Shown: one piece after another, positions 21,050 to 30,973 of the stretch
How the letters are laid out: the number at the start of each line of letters is the position of its first letter
How positions within the stretch are numbered: the first letter of the stretch is position 1
From: Streptomyces sp. Ag109_O5-1
Lineage (GTDB): Bacteria; Actinomycetota; Actinomycetes; Streptomycetales; Streptomycetaceae
Length of the DNA stretch: 64,000 nt
Direction: 5' to 3'
Assembly (NCBI RefSeq): GCF_003814875.1
Contig: NZ_RKQF01000001.1
Location: forward strand, 8,742,001 to 8,806,000
Translations under genes and position numbers: made by a program
The notes under the pieces: model-generated
Database searches by the model: none
Told to the model about the DNA's origin: nothing
The model's input: only the letters and a program-made list of their open reading frames with translations

Positions 21050-21661
21050 GTGCCGACCAAGAAGAAGCCCCAGGTGACCGCGGCTCCCGCCCGGCGCCGC
21101 GAACTCCTCGAGACCGCCGCCGAGGTCTTCGCCGAGCAGGGCTACAACGCCACCACCGTACGCAAGATCGCGGACCATGCGGGCATGCTCGCGGGCAGCC
21201 TCTACTACCACTTCGACTCCAAGGAGTCGATGCTGGAGGAGATCCTGCGGACCTTCCTCGATGAGCTCTGGGACGGCTACGACACCGTCCTGGACGCCGG
21301 ACTCGGCCCCCGCGAGACCCTGGAAGCCCTGGTCACCGAGTCCTTCCGGGAGATCGACCGGCACCGCGCCGCCGTCGCGATCTACCAGAAGGAGAGCAAG
21401 CAGCTGGTCGCGCAGGAGAGGTTCGGCTTCCTCGCCGAGTCGCAGCGCAGGTTCGAGAAGGCGTGGCTGGCCACGCTGGAGCGCGGGGTCGCCGCGCACG
21501 TCTTCCGCGCCGACCTCGATGTCCGCCTCACCTACCGGTTCGTCCGCGACACCGTGTGGGTCGCGGCCTCCTGGTACCGGCCCGGCGGACAGCACAGCCC
21601 GGAGGAGATCGCCCGGCAGTACCTGTCGATGGTGCTGGACGGGATCGCCGTCCGCGAATAG
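21050..21661 (+). CDS. kstR2: TetR-family repressor, KstR2-like
   Basis: A 203-residue TetR-family regulator with a basic N-terminus, HTH in TTVRKIADHAGMLAGSLYYH (about residues 36-55), and an all-helical ligand domain. It lies between ipdF and fadA6, the position kstR2 holds beside them in mycobacteria. There KstR2 is released from DNA by HIP-CoA, a CoA ester of the C/D-ring remnant. Two KstR2-like operators in the island support the assignment. GTG start 24 bp after the ipdF stop; autoregulation through the 20198 operator is expected. Confidence 0.8.
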   Translation: MPTKKKPQVTAAPARRRELLETAAEVFAEQGYNATTVRKIADHAGMLAGSLYYHFDSKESMLEEILRTFLDELWDGYDTVLDAGLGPRETLEALVTESFREIDRHRAAVAIYQKESKQLVAQERFGFLAESQRRFEKAWLATLERGVAAHVFRADLDVRLTYRFVRDTVWVAASWYRPGGQHSPEEIARQYLSMVLDGIAVRE

Positions 21662-21707
21662 CTCACCCATTCGTTGAAAACCCCTTTCTGACGAGGGAGT
21701 TGCTGAC

Positions 21708-22848
<1,141 letters not shown>

Positions 22849-22865
<17 letters not shown>

Positions 22866-23898
22866 GCCGTTCCCTGACCTCCGCCGCCTCCTTCATGATC
22901 CGCTCCACCAGCTCCGCGCACGACGGCAGGTCGTCGATCACGCCGGCGACCTGCCCGGACGCCATCACCCCCAGATCCGTACGGCCGTCCACCATCGCCG
23001 ACCTGAGCAGCATCGGCGTGTTCGCGGCCAGCAGGACCTGACTCCAGGACAGTTCCTTCCCGTGCCGCAGCGCCAGCCCGTCCTGGACCATCTGCCGCCA
23101 GGTGAGTCCGGACAGCTTCCGGAACCCCGCCGCCCGCCGTAGCGCGTGCAGCAGACTCCGGGCCCGGCCCGAACTCTCCAGCGCGGCCACCAGATCGCTC
23201 CGCAGCATCCGGTGCGGCAGCCCGTCCACCGCCCTGGTCACCGTGACGTCCTTGACCGCCGCCGCCAGATAGCGTGCCTTCACCGCGTCCGGTACCGCCG
23301 AGTCCGAGGTGAGCAGGAACCGCGTCCCCATCGCGACCCCCGCCGCCCCGTACGCCAGCGCCGCCACCAGCCCGCGCCCGTCGAAGAACCCCCCTGCGGC
23401 CACCACCGGTATCCGCACCGCGTCCACCACCTGCGGCAGCAGCACGCTCGTCGCCACCTCGCCGGTGTGCCCGCCGCCCTCACCGCCCTGCACGATCACC
23501 GCGTCCGCACCCCACGCCGCCACCTTCTCGGCGTGCCGCCGTGCCCCGACGGACGGGATCACCACCACACCCGCGGCCTTCAGTTCGGCGATCAGCTCGG
23601 GTGAGGGGGCGAGCGCGAAGGACGCCACCCGCACACCCCCGTCGATGATCAACCGGACCCGGTCACCGGCGTCGGCCGAGTCCGCCCGCAGGTTCACCCC
23701 GAACGGAGCGTCGGTACGGCACCGCACCTCCGCTATCGAGGTACGCAACTGGTCGAGCGTCATCGTCGCGGAGGCCAGGATGCCGAGGGCGCCGGCGTTG
23801 GCCGTCGCGGAGACCAGACGAGGGCCCGCCACCCAGCCCATCCCCGTCTGTACGATCGGATGCCGTACCCCGGCCAGCCGGGTGAGAGCGGTCTCCAT
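22849..23898 (-). CDS. ipdC: IpdC-like flavin enzyme (nitronate monooxygenase family)
   Basis: A 349-residue TIM-barrel FMN protein of the nitronate monooxygenase family: PIVQTGMGWVAGPRLVSATA at the N-terminus, QGGEGGGHTG phosphate loop around residue 138, and AAGGFFDGRGLVAALAYGA. In steroid degraders IpdC acts on the hydroxylated bicyclic CoA ester before ring D opening. ATG at 23898 overlaps the ipdB stop (ATGA). It is the last gene of the leftward operon echA20-ipdA-ipdB-ipdC. Confidence 0.82.
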
Positions 23899-24626
23899 CA
23901 GCCCGCGACCTCCTTCACCCGCGCACCACCCGGATCGAGCACCTCACGGATCAGCCGCAGCTCCTCCTTGCTCGGCTCACGGGTGTACGGCACCTCGTCC
24001 GGGACGGTGAGCTCGAAATCCGTCGCCTCCCGCACCCGGTCGACGCTGACCCCGGGATGCAGCGCGGCCAGCCGCATCGAGCGGTCGGGGGTCTCGAAGT
24101 CGAGGACGGCGAGGTCGGTGACGACTCTCGGGATGCGATGGAAGCGGCCGATGCCCGGATCCTCGGCCACCCGGTCGTACCCCACCCCGCACACCATGTC
24201 GACCTTCGTCACGAACACCCGCCGGGAGTGCTTCGGGACCCAGTAACTCGTCGGGTTGTTCAGTGTGTTCAGCGGTGCCCCGCGCACCCCGAGCAACTGC
24301 CGCTTCGGCCGTGCCCAGTCGCCGATGCACGAGATGTTCTGGTTGCCGTACCGGTCGATCTGGCTCGCGCCCATCATCACGTGCCGCCGGCCGCCGGACA
24401 CCAGGGCCAGGTGCTGCCGGTAGGGCAGCCAGCCCTCCGGTGTCCCGTCCGGGCGGACCAGCAGGGCCTCGCCGTCGGTCAGCAGCAGATCCGGCGCGAA
24501 GGTGAGCCGGGCCAGGCGGGCACCCAGGGAGGGGATGAGACCCATCGGGCTGGCCAGGATCTCCCCGGAGCCGCGCCAGGCCTCGGCACAGGCGATGACG
24601 CAGTACTCGGAGCGGAGAACACTCAT
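23898..24626 (-). CDS. ipdB: IpdB-like CoA-transferase-fold subunit beta
   Basis: A 242-residue class I CoA-transferase beta-subunit-type protein. It starts in SEYCVIACAEAWRGSGEI and contains GRRHVMMGASQIDRYGNQN. With IpdA it forms the ring C-opening hydrolase acting on COCHEA-CoA in mycobacteria and Rhodococcus; this chemistry is a hydrolytic retro-Claisen cleavage, not CoA transfer. Start and stop both form ATGA overlaps with ipdA and ipdC, indicating tight stoichiometric coupling. Confidence 0.85.
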   Translation of the reverse strand: MSVLRSEYCVIACAEAWRGSGEILASPMGLIPSLGARLARLTFAPDLLLTDGEALLVRPDGTPEGWLPYRQHLALVSGGRRHVMMGASQIDRYGNQNISCIGDWARPKRQLLGVRGAPLNTLNNPTSYWVPKHSRRVFVTKVDMVCGVGYDRVAEDPGIGRFHRIPRVVTDLAVLDFETPDRSMRLAALHPGVSVDRVREATDFELTVPDEVPYTREPSKEELRLIREVLDPGGARVKEVAG

Positions 24627-25474
24627 CGGTCCTGTTCCTCCTGCCAGTTCCGCACCGCCGTCCGGTAGGCCTGCTCGTCCCCGGCGAGGAAACGCGTCGC
24701 GAACTCCTCCCAGGGCGTGGTCGCGTACAGCCGCTGGAACTCCTCGTCCCGCCCGTAGTCGGGGGCGCAGGAAGTGAAGTGCGCGCCGCCGGGAGCCTCC
24801 ACGACCCCGGTCACGGCGAGCCGTTTGACCAGCAGTGACTGCGGCGGCGCCTCCTTCGTCAACTCGGCCGTGTCCACGATCCGTTCGCAGGAGACATAGG
24901 CCGCGTCCGCCGCCTCGCAGAACAGGTCGTCGAAGTACGGGTCCGGGCCCAGGTACTGCCCGTTGCCCAGCCGGTCGGCTCGGTTCAGATGCACCAGGGC
25001 CGCGTCCAGGCGCAGCGCGGGCATCGCCACGAACGTCTCACCGTCGTCGTACGGCGAAGTGACCGTCCGCAGGCCTGGGTTGACCCGCATGACGTCCGAG
25101 CCGACGCCGGCCCGCACGGGGAGGAAGGGGAGCCGGTTCGCGGCCGCGTGCAGGCCCCACATGAACATGCCCTCGTCGATCTCCGTCAGCTCGAACGCCC
25201 CGCGCTCGCGCGCCGCCCGGTAGTGCGGTTCGAGCGGGACGGAGTCGAGGGTGACGAAGGCCGTCACCAGCCTGCGCACCCGGCCGGCCGCGACCAGCAT
25301 CCCGACGTCCGGGCCGCCGTACGAGACCAGCGTGAGATCGCCGATACCGCTCCGGAGCACTGCTCTGACCAGGGCCATCGGCTTGCGCCGGGAACCCCAG
25401 CCGCCGATGCCGAGGGTCATACCGCTCGCCAGCCGTGCGACGACCTCGTCGGCGGTCATCGTCTTGTCGGTCAC
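24623..25474 (-). CDS. ipdA: IpdA-like CoA-transferase-fold subunit alpha
   Basis: A 283-residue alpha subunit, recognised by GMTLGIGGWGSRRKPMALVR near the N-terminus, MPALRLDAALVHLNRAD, DPYFDDLF and EAPGGAHFTSCAPDYGRDEE. These blocks closely resemble Rv3551 (IpdA) from memory. GTG at 25474 (VTDKTMTADEVVARL) is chosen because the mycobacterial protein begins at the equivalent place; an upstream ATG at 25510 would overlap echA20 and an internal ATG at 25459 is also possible. It forms the ring C-opening enzyme with IpdB. Confidence 0.85.
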   Translation of the reverse strand: MTDKTMTADEVVARLASGMTLGIGGWGSRRKPMALVRAVLRSGIGDLTLVSYGGPDVGMLVAAGRVRRLVTAFVTLDSVPLEPHYRAARERGAFELTEIDEGMFMWGLHAAANRLPFLPVRAGVGSDVMRVNPGLRTVTSPYDDGETFVAMPALRLDAALVHLNRADRLGNGQYLGPDPYFDDLFCEAADAAYVSCERIVDTAELTKEAPPQSLLVKRLAVTGVVEAPGGAHFTSCAPDYGRDEEFQRLYATTPWEEFATRFLAGDEQAYRTAVRNWQEEQDR

Positions 25475-25484
25475 TCCCGGCCTG

Positions 25485-26246
25485 TCAGTCGTTTTCGGCA
25501 CTCCCAGCACCCTCCTTCCCGAAGGTGTCGCGGACCCGGTCGGCCACCCCGCTGAGGGCGGCCTCGAAGGTGAAGCCCTGTTCGAAGCGGTAGCTCCGCC
25601 GTATGTCGACGGGGTCGATACCGTTGATGGCGGCCTTGGCCAGCCGCAGCAGCCGGCCGTCCTTGGCCGCTATCTCCCGCGCCAACTCCATTGCGGTGGA
25701 GTCGAGTTCGTCGCGCGGCACGACCCGCCACACCGAGCCGTGCGCGTGCAGTTCGGCCGCGGTCGCCGTGCGCGAGGTGTAGTACAGCGTCCGCATCAGA
25801 TGCGGCGGGACCAGGCGGGCCAGATGCGTGGCCGCGCCCAGGGCGCCCCGGTCCAGCTCGGGCAGCCCGAAAACGGCGTCCTCGCTCGCCACGATCGCGT
25901 CCGCGCTGCCCACCAGGCCTATTCCGCCGCCCAGGCAGAAGCCGTGCACCGCCGCCACCACCGGGGTCTCGCACTCGTACACCGCCGCGAAGGCCTCCGC
26001 GCAGCCGTGGTTGACGCCGAGCAGCGCGTCGTTCCCCTGCGCCTGTATCTCCTTGATGTCCACGCCCGCGTTGAAGCCGCGGCCCCGCGCGGTCAGCACG
26101 ACACACCGGGTCCCGGGGTCGCGGCCCGCCACGCCGACGGCTTCCGCCAGCGCGAACCAACCGCGCACCGGGAGCGCGTTCACCGGCGGGAAGTCGACGG
26201 TGACGAGCGCGATTCCCTTTTCCGGACACGAGGTGGAGACACCCAT
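25485..26246 (-). CDS. echA20: Enoyl-CoA hydratase family ring-D hydrolase, EchA20-like
   Basis: A 253-residue crotonase-fold protein. DFPPVNALP, GFNAGVDIKEI (oxyanion hole) and FCLGGGIGLVGSAD are conserved, and YRFEQGFTFEAALSGVADR near the C-terminus is characteristic of EchA20. In the mycobacterial pathway it hydrolyses ring D of HIEC-CoA to give COCHEA-CoA. The ATG at 26246 gives the family N-terminus; 14 additional upstream codons are possible but carry no resemblance. First gene of the leftward operon, with a KstR2-like operator 38 bp upstream. Confidence 0.83.
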   Translation of the reverse strand: MGVSTSCPEKGIALVTVDFPPVNALPVRGWFALAEAVGVAGRDPGTRCVVLTARGRGFNAGVDIKEIQAQGNDALLGVNHGCAEAFAAVYECETPVVAAVHGFCLGGGIGLVGSADAIVASEDAVFGLPELDRGALGAATHLARLVPPHLMRTLYYTSRTATAAELHAHGSVWRVVPRDELDSTAMELAREIAAKDGRLLRLAKAAINGIDPVDIRRSYRFEQGFTFEAALSGVADRVRDTFGKEGAGSAEND

Positions 26247-26283
26247 GGACGCATCAGCTACCTTCGCACTCAGCTGCCTTTCC

Positions 26284-26297
26284 ACCAAACATTTGTT
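26284..26297. promoter_or_regulatory. KstR2-like operator between echA20 and the SDR pair
   Basis: ACCAAACATTTGTT is the reverse-strand equivalent of the 20198 operator (AACAAATGTTTGGT), differing by one base, and fits AnCAAGnnCTTGnT with two symmetric mismatches. It is placed to control both echA20-ipdABC and the rightward SDR genes. Confidence 0.65.
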
Positions 26298-26347
26298 AGG
26301 TGTGAGGCTTCGAAGCTAGCAGTCGGCGCAGACAAGCGGGAGGCCCT

Positions 26348-27106
26348 GTGGATAACTCGCTGAGCGGCAGGACTGTCGTCGTCACCGGCGGTACCAGGGG
26401 TGTGGGCGCCGGGATCGCGCAGGCCTTCGCCGAGGCCGGTGCCCATGTCGTGGTCTGTGCCCGCCGCCCGCCCGGACAACACCTCGACGGCATCGGGTTC
26501 ACCCCCCTCGACCTGCGTGACCCACCCGCCGTACGCGCCTTCTTCGACGCCCTGCCCCGGGTCGACGTGCTCGTCAACAACGCGGGCGGCACCCCCTACC
26601 GGCGGCTCGCCGAAGCGGACGCCGAGCGGCATGCCCGGGTGATCGAGCTGAACCTCGTCACCCCGCTGACCGCCTCCCTCGCCGCGTACGAGCAGCTCAG
26701 ACAGGCCAGGGGAGCGGTGGTGATGATCGGCAGCGTCAGCGGCGGCCGCCCCTCGCCCGGCTCCGCCGCCTACGGCGCGGCCAAGGCCGGACTGGAGAAC
26801 CTCGCCCGCTCCATGGCCGTGGAATGGGCGCCGGAGGTCCGGGTCAACACGCTGGTCGTGGGCATGGTCCGCACCGAGCTGACCCACCTCCACTACGGCG
26901 GACAGGACGGCATCGACGCCGTCTCCCGCACCGTCCCGCTCGGCAGGCTCGCCGCCCCGTCCGACGTCGGCGCCGCCGCCGTCTTCCTCGCCTCCGACGC
27001 GGCCGCCTACATCAGCGGGGCGAGCCTGCTCGTGCACGGGGGCGGCGAGCGGCCGGCGTTCCTGGACGCGGCGACCGCCAACAAGCCATCGGACAAGGAG
27101 GACTGA
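26348..27106 (+). CDS. Short-chain dehydrogenase (Rv3549c-like)
   Basis: A 252-residue SDR: TGGTRGVGAGIAQAF for cofactor binding, NNAGGTP, and YGAAKAG at the active site; VNTLVVGMVRTE follows. The GTG start at 26348 has GGGAGG four bases upstream. It resembles Rv3549c and lies in the same relation to echA20 as in mycobacteria, divergent from it. The exact step is not established for the mycobacterial protein either; a role in C/D-ring degradation is inferred from KstR2 control and synteny. Confidence 0.78.
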   Translation: MDNSLSGRTVVVTGGTRGVGAGIAQAFAEAGAHVVVCARRPPGQHLDGIGFTPLDLRDPPAVRAFFDALPRVDVLVNNAGGTPYRRLAEADAERHARVIELNLVTPLTASLAAYEQLRQARGAVVMIGSVSGGRPSPGSAAYGAAKAGLENLARSMAVEWAPEVRVNTLVVGMVRTELTHLHYGGQDGIDAVSRTVPLGRLAAPSDVGAAAVFLASDAAAYISGASLLVHGGGERPAFLDAATANKPSDKED

Positions 27107-27107
27107 C

Positions 27108-28013
27108 ATGAACGGAATCTGTGCGGGCCGGGTCGTCATCGTCACCGGCGCCGGGCGCGGCCTCGGCCGGGCCCATGCACTCGCCTTCGCCGCCGAGGGT
27201 GCCCGGGTCGTCGTCAACGACCTCGGTGTCGGCCTCGACGGCGTACCGGGTCCGGACAGTCCGGCCGGGGCCGTGGTGGACGAGATCCGGACGGCCGGCG
27301 GCGAGGCGGTGGCGCACGGCGGTGACATCGCGACGGCCGCCGGGGCCGAGTCCCTGGTGGCAGCGGCCCTGGACACGTACGGCCGGCTCGACACCCTCGT
27401 CAACAACGCCGGGTTCCTGCGCGACCGAATGCTCGTCAATCTCGGCGAGGACGACTGGGACGCGGTGATGCGGGTCCACCTCAAGGGCCACTTCCTGCCG
27501 CTGCGGCACGCGGCTGCGCACTGGCGGGCCGAGACCAAGGCGGGCCGGACGCCGGTCGCCCGGATCGTCAACACCAGCAGCGGGGCGGGCCTGCTGGGCT
27601 CGGTCGGGCAGGGCAACTACAGCGCCGCCAAGGCCGGCATCGTGGGCCTCACCCTGGTCGCGGCGGCGGAACTCGCCCGCTACGGCGTCCAGGTCAACGC
27701 CATCGCCCCGGCCGCCCGTACCCGGATGACCGAGCGTACGTTCGCCAGGACCATGGCCGCCCCCGACGCGGGCTTCGACGCCATGGCCCCCGAGAACGTC
27801 TCCCCGCTCGTCGTCTGGCTGGGCTCCGCCGCGAGCGCGGGCGTGACCGGGCGGGTGTTCGAGACGGAGGGCGGGCGGATCACCGTCATGGAGGGGTGGC
27901 GGCCGGGGCCGACCGCGGACAAGGGAGCCCGCCGGACCCCGGCCGAGGCGGGGGAGACGGCACTGAAACTGCTGGCCGAGGCGGCGGTACCGGGGGCGGT
28001 GTACGGGGCTTGA
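27108..28013 (+). CDS. Short-chain dehydrogenase (Rv3548c-like)
   Basis: A 301-residue SDR of the longer hydroxyacyl-CoA-dehydrogenase-like type: TGAGRGLGRAHALAFA, VNDLGVGLDG, LVNNAGFLRDRML, and YSAAKAGIVGLT. The inserts after the first motif and the C-terminal extension match Rv3548c-type proteins. Its ATG lies one base after the stop of the previous SDR (TGACATG), so the two are co-translated. Last gene of the island on this side. Confidence 0.78.
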   Translation: MNGICAGRVVIVTGAGRGLGRAHALAFAAEGARVVVNDLGVGLDGVPGPDSPAGAVVDEIRTAGGEAVAHGGDIATAAGAESLVAAALDTYGRLDTLVNNAGFLRDRMLVNLGEDDWDAVMRVHLKGHFLPLRHAAAHWRAETKAGRTPVARIVNTSSGAGLLGSVGQGNYSAAKAGIVGLTLVAAAELARYGVQVNAIAPAARTRMTERTFARTMAAPDAGFDAMAPENVSPLVVWLGSAASAGVTGRVFETEGGRITVMEGWRPGPTADKGARRTPAEAGETALKLLAEAAVPGAVYGA

Positions 28014-28043
28014 GGGAGGGGCGGGGCCCGGGTGTTGCTCTCC

Positions 28044-28113
28044 GGCACAGGCCTAGGTGTCACACTCCAGCACCGTCGGGCACGGGCCTAGGTGTCGCAC
28101 TCCAGCACCGTCC
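28044..28113. repeat. 35-bp tandem duplication at 3' end of metallopeptidase-like gene
   Basis: Two copies beginning GGCACAGGCCTAGGTGTCAC (28044) and GGCACGGGCCTAGGTGTCGC (28079), each ending CTCCAGCACCGTC plus one base, with a seven-base start of a third. The second copy contains the stop codon of the 28088 gene; the first lies just beyond it and could encode the same C-terminal residues, implying recent slippage duplication of the gene end. Confidence 0.85.
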
Positions 28114-28978
28114 GGCACAGCGAGCACCGCGCCCGTACCCGGCCCCGCACCGGCACCCTGATCCGCTGGTGGCAGGTCGGGCACGGGAACGAGACGCGCA
28201 GATGGCCGCCGCTGTCGGGGGTGAAGGTGTAGGGGGCGCCGGGCTGCGGGGACGGCGAGGTGGGGGCGTGGCGGCGGTCACGGGCGTAGCGGCGGCGGCC
28301 CGCCCACCCGGCCGCGCTCAGCGGCGGCTGCTCCCCGTCCTGGCGGGCCATGGCCATGCCCTTCTCGTACGCCGTGTAGGCCTGCGGGCTGGTGAACCAC
28401 ACCGAGGGGTCCTCGTGGAAGACGAGGGAGCGTTTGGCCAGGACGTAGCCGAACTCCTCCGGGGTGAGGTAGCCGAGCTTCTGGGACGCCTCCCCGTGCT
28501 CCCGGTAGGCGTCGAGCAGCAGCCAGCCGGCGCCCAGGTAGGTGGTCGCCGTGTCCGTGAGGATCTCGTTCTCCCGGGTGCTCGGGAAGGACAGGTCCAG
28601 GCGGTGCAGATAGACGTGCATCACCTCGTGGGCGAGCGCCGCGCCGATGTCCCTGCGGTGGGTGCGGAAACGGTCGTTCAGCTCGACGAAGTACTCGGGG
28701 CCCGCGGTGAGTTCGACGTTCGCCGCGTGGGTCATGTCCTTGAAGCCGACGATCATACGGGCGTCGGGCAGGCGGAAGTGCCGCACGATCTCGCGGGCGA
28801 CGCGTTGTGAGCCGAGGCGGAGGTCGTCGGTGTCGCAGAACGCGACGTCGGCGGGGAGCACGCTGGTGGCGAAGGTCTGGACGGTGTCGTGCGACAGGCG
28901 GCGGTACAACGCCGTGATGGCGGCCCGCACGGTGTCCAGGTGCGGGTAGCCGTGTTCTACCGGGCCGCCGTTTGCCAC
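28088..28978 (-). CDS. Zinc-metallopeptidase-like protein with C-terminal zinc ribbon
   Basis: A 296-residue soluble protein. The middle has a gluzincin-type HExxH helix, AALAHEVMHVYLH, preceded by AGPEYFVELN and followed by ENEILTDTATTYLGAG, where the next Glu could be the third zinc ligand. The C-terminus has two CxxC pairs, CPTCHQRIRV and CSLC, forming a zinc ribbon. No signal peptide is seen, so action is cytoplasmic. The GTG at 28978 (VANGGPVEHG) is used; a GTG five codons upstream is possible. Function unknown; it could process a protein partner bound by the ribbon. Confidence 0.7.
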   Translation of the reverse strand: MANGGPVEHGYPHLDTVRAAITALYRRLSHDTVQTFATSVLPADVAFCDTDDLRLGSQRVAREIVRHFRLPDARMIVGFKDMTHAANVELTAGPEYFVELNDRFRTHRRDIGAALAHEVMHVYLHRLDLSFPSTRENEILTDTATTYLGAGWLLLDAYREHGEASQKLGYLTPEEFGYVLAKRSLVFHEDPSVWFTSPQAYTAYEKGMAMARQDGEQPPLSAAGWAGRRRYARDRRHAPTSPSPQPGAPYTFTPDSGGHLRVSFPCPTCHQRIRVPVRGRVRARCSLCRTVLECDT

Positions 28979-29064
28979 GTCCCTTACCCCCACAGACGCC
29001 GCCGGAGTTTCCTTCCAGGGTATGCGGGGATGGCGGAGATCGGGGGCGGAGGGACGTGCGGACA

Positions 29065-29150
29065 CCGCGGGCGTGTGGGGGTTGATCGCGCAGTTCCTCC
29101 CCCAGCCTTCGGCCGGGGGACCCCCAGCGCCCCTAAAGGGGCGCTATCCG
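29065..29150. repeat. Dispersed Streptomyces repeat supplying the GH35 stop codon, with nested second repeat
   Basis: In reverse orientation the family core (GTGGGGGTTGATCGCGCAGT, then AGCGCCCCTAAAGGGGCGCT at 29127-29146) is interrupted by a 30-bp second repeat at 29097-29126, CTCCCCCAGCCTTCGGCCGG plus GGGACCCCCA. The identical 30 bp recurs at 63921-63950. The TAG stop of the beta-galactosidase gene lies in the palindrome. Confidence 0.75.
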
Positions 29151-30884
29151 TACCGTTCGCTGCCCGGTCTCCTGGAGTTCCAGGATCCACACCTCGTTCT
29201 CGCCCTCCTTCACGACCGGGCCAGGAACGTACAGCGACTCCTGCGGGCCCGCCGACCAGTAACGCCCCAGGTTGAAGCCGTTGACCCAGACGAAGCCCCG
29301 GGTCCAGCCGGGCAGTTCCACGCGTGCGTCACCGGCGTCGGCGACCGTCACCGTCCCCCGGTACAGACCCGGTGCGCCGTCCTCCGGAAGAGAGCCGAAG
29401 GGCACCGTCCCCACACCCCCCTCGAAGGCGTCCAGATCGAGCGCACGCGCGCGTACCCCATGCAGGAACTGGCGTTCGTGCAGGAGGCCGCCGGTGATGC
29501 CCTTCGTCTCACCCGAGCGGGGGCCGTAGTTGACGCGGCCCAGGGACTCCACCCAGAACTCCACGCGCGCGGGGCCCGCGATCGGCTCCTTGAGCTGGGG
29601 TTCCTCCTCGGTGAGGACCCCGACGCGCTCGCCGTCGACGTACACGACCGCCAGGTCGCGCAGGCCCCGCGCGGTGAGCGGGTACGGCTGGCGGGGTCCC
29701 GGGACGTCCACCTCGTAGCGGACCAGGCCACGGGCGATGTCCAGCTCCTCGAAGGTGGGCGGGACGGCGTGGACGCGTTCCGGGGTGCCCAGGGCCTCCA
29801 GGACGCTCGGCAGGGGCGCCCAGGAGGTCAGTTCCACGTGCGTGGCCGAAGCCGAAGAGGCCGGGGCGGGCGGCAGTTCGGGCAGCGGTCCGTCGTGGTA
29901 CTCGGCGAGGACCTCGCGCAGGCGCCAGAACTTCTCCGTGGGGCGGCCGTACTCGTCGATCGGCGCGTCGTAGTCGTACGACGTCACGTCCGCCTCCAGC
30001 GGGCCCTCGTGCAGTTCGCCGCCGGGCCGGTTGGCGCCCGCCCAGCCGGCGAAGTTGGTGCCGCCGTGCGCCATGTAGACGTTGACCGACGCCCCGCACT
30101 CCAGGATCTCCCGCAGGGCCGCCGCCGCGTCGTCGGCGTCCCGTACGACGTGCTCGCCGCCCCAGTGGTCGAACCAGCCGCACCAGAACTCCATACACAT
30201 CAGCGGGCCCTGCGGCTGGTGCCGGCGCAGGGTCTCGAAGGCCACGCGCGCGTGGGAGCCGAAGTTCACCGTCGCCAGCAGTCCGGGGACCGAGCCGCCG
30301 GTGAGCATGTGGTCCTCGGGGCCGTCCGAGGTGACCAGCGGCACCGTGACGCCCTCGGTGCGCAGCAGGCCGGTGAGGTGGGCCAGGTAGTCGGCGTCGG
30401 AGCCGTAGCTGCCGTACTCGTTCTCGACCTGCACCATGATCACCGGGCCGCCGCGGTCCAGCTGCCGGGACACGACCTCGGGCAGCAGGTGACGGAACCA
30501 GCGGTCCACGTATCCGAGGAATCGCTCGTCACGCGTGCGTGCCCGTGCGCCCAGCTCGCCCGTCACCCAGTGCGGCAGACCGCCGTTCTCCCACTCCGCG
30601 CAGATGTACGGCCCCGGCCGCACGATCGCCCACAGGCCCGCCTCCCGCGCCGCGTCCAGGAAACGGCCGAGCGCCCCGGCGTCCCGGAAGGTGCCCGGGT
30701 GCGGCTCGTGCAGGTTCCACGGCACGTACGTCTCCACGCAGTTCAGACCCATGGCGCGCAGCATCGCGAGCCGGTGGCCCCACTGCTCCTCGTGCACCCG
30801 GAAGTAGTGCAGCGCGCCGGACAGCAGCCGCACCGGCCGCCCGTCCAGCAGGAAATCCGTTTCGCCCACCGTGAAGTCGCTCAT
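29133..30884 (-). CDS. Beta-galactosidase, glycoside hydrolase family 35
   Basis: A 583-residue GH35 enzyme hydrolysing terminal beta-galactosides. The signature GGPVIMVQVENEYGSYG carries the acid/base Glu156, and MEFWCGWFDHWG near residue 232 carries the nucleophile Glu. HYFRVHEEQW and ETYVPWNLHEP are also typical. C-terminal beta-sandwich domains end in GFNLGRYWSAGPQESLYVPG. No signal peptide, so probably cytoplasmic. The last residues and stop come from a dispersed repeat. A divergent AraC-family gene 89 bp away is its probable regulator. Confidence 0.92.
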   Translation of the reverse strand: MSDFTVGETDFLLDGRPVRLLSGALHYFRVHEEQWGHRLAMLRAMGLNCVETYVPWNLHEPHPGTFRDAGALGRFLDAAREAGLWAIVRPGPYICAEWENGGLPHWVTGELGARARTRDERFLGYVDRWFRHLLPEVVSRQLDRGGPVIMVQVENEYGSYGSDADYLAHLTGLLRTEGVTVPLVTSDGPEDHMLTGGSVPGLLATVNFGSHARVAFETLRRHQPQGPLMCMEFWCGWFDHWGGEHVVRDADDAAAALREILECGASVNVYMAHGGTNFAGWAGANRPGGELHEGPLEADVTSYDYDAPIDEYGRPTEKFWRLREVLAEYHDGPLPELPPAPASSASATHVELTSWAPLPSVLEALGTPERVHAVPPTFEELDIARGLVRYEVDVPGPRQPYPLTARGLRDLAVVYVDGERVGVLTEEEPQLKEPIAGPARVEFWVESLGRVNYGPRSGETKGITGGLLHERQFLHGVRARALDLDAFEGGVGTVPFGSLPEDGAPGLYRGTVTVADAGDARVELPGWTRGFVWVNGFNLGRYWSAGPQESLYVPGPVVKEGENEVWILELQETGQRTVRIAPL

Positions 30885-30973
30885 AGGCTCACTTTGGCCT
30901 GCTGGCGAGCGCCGAAACCATGGACAAAGATCGGCAGTACTTGGACGGAAGAGCCGACAGCAAGGAGCGCGCA

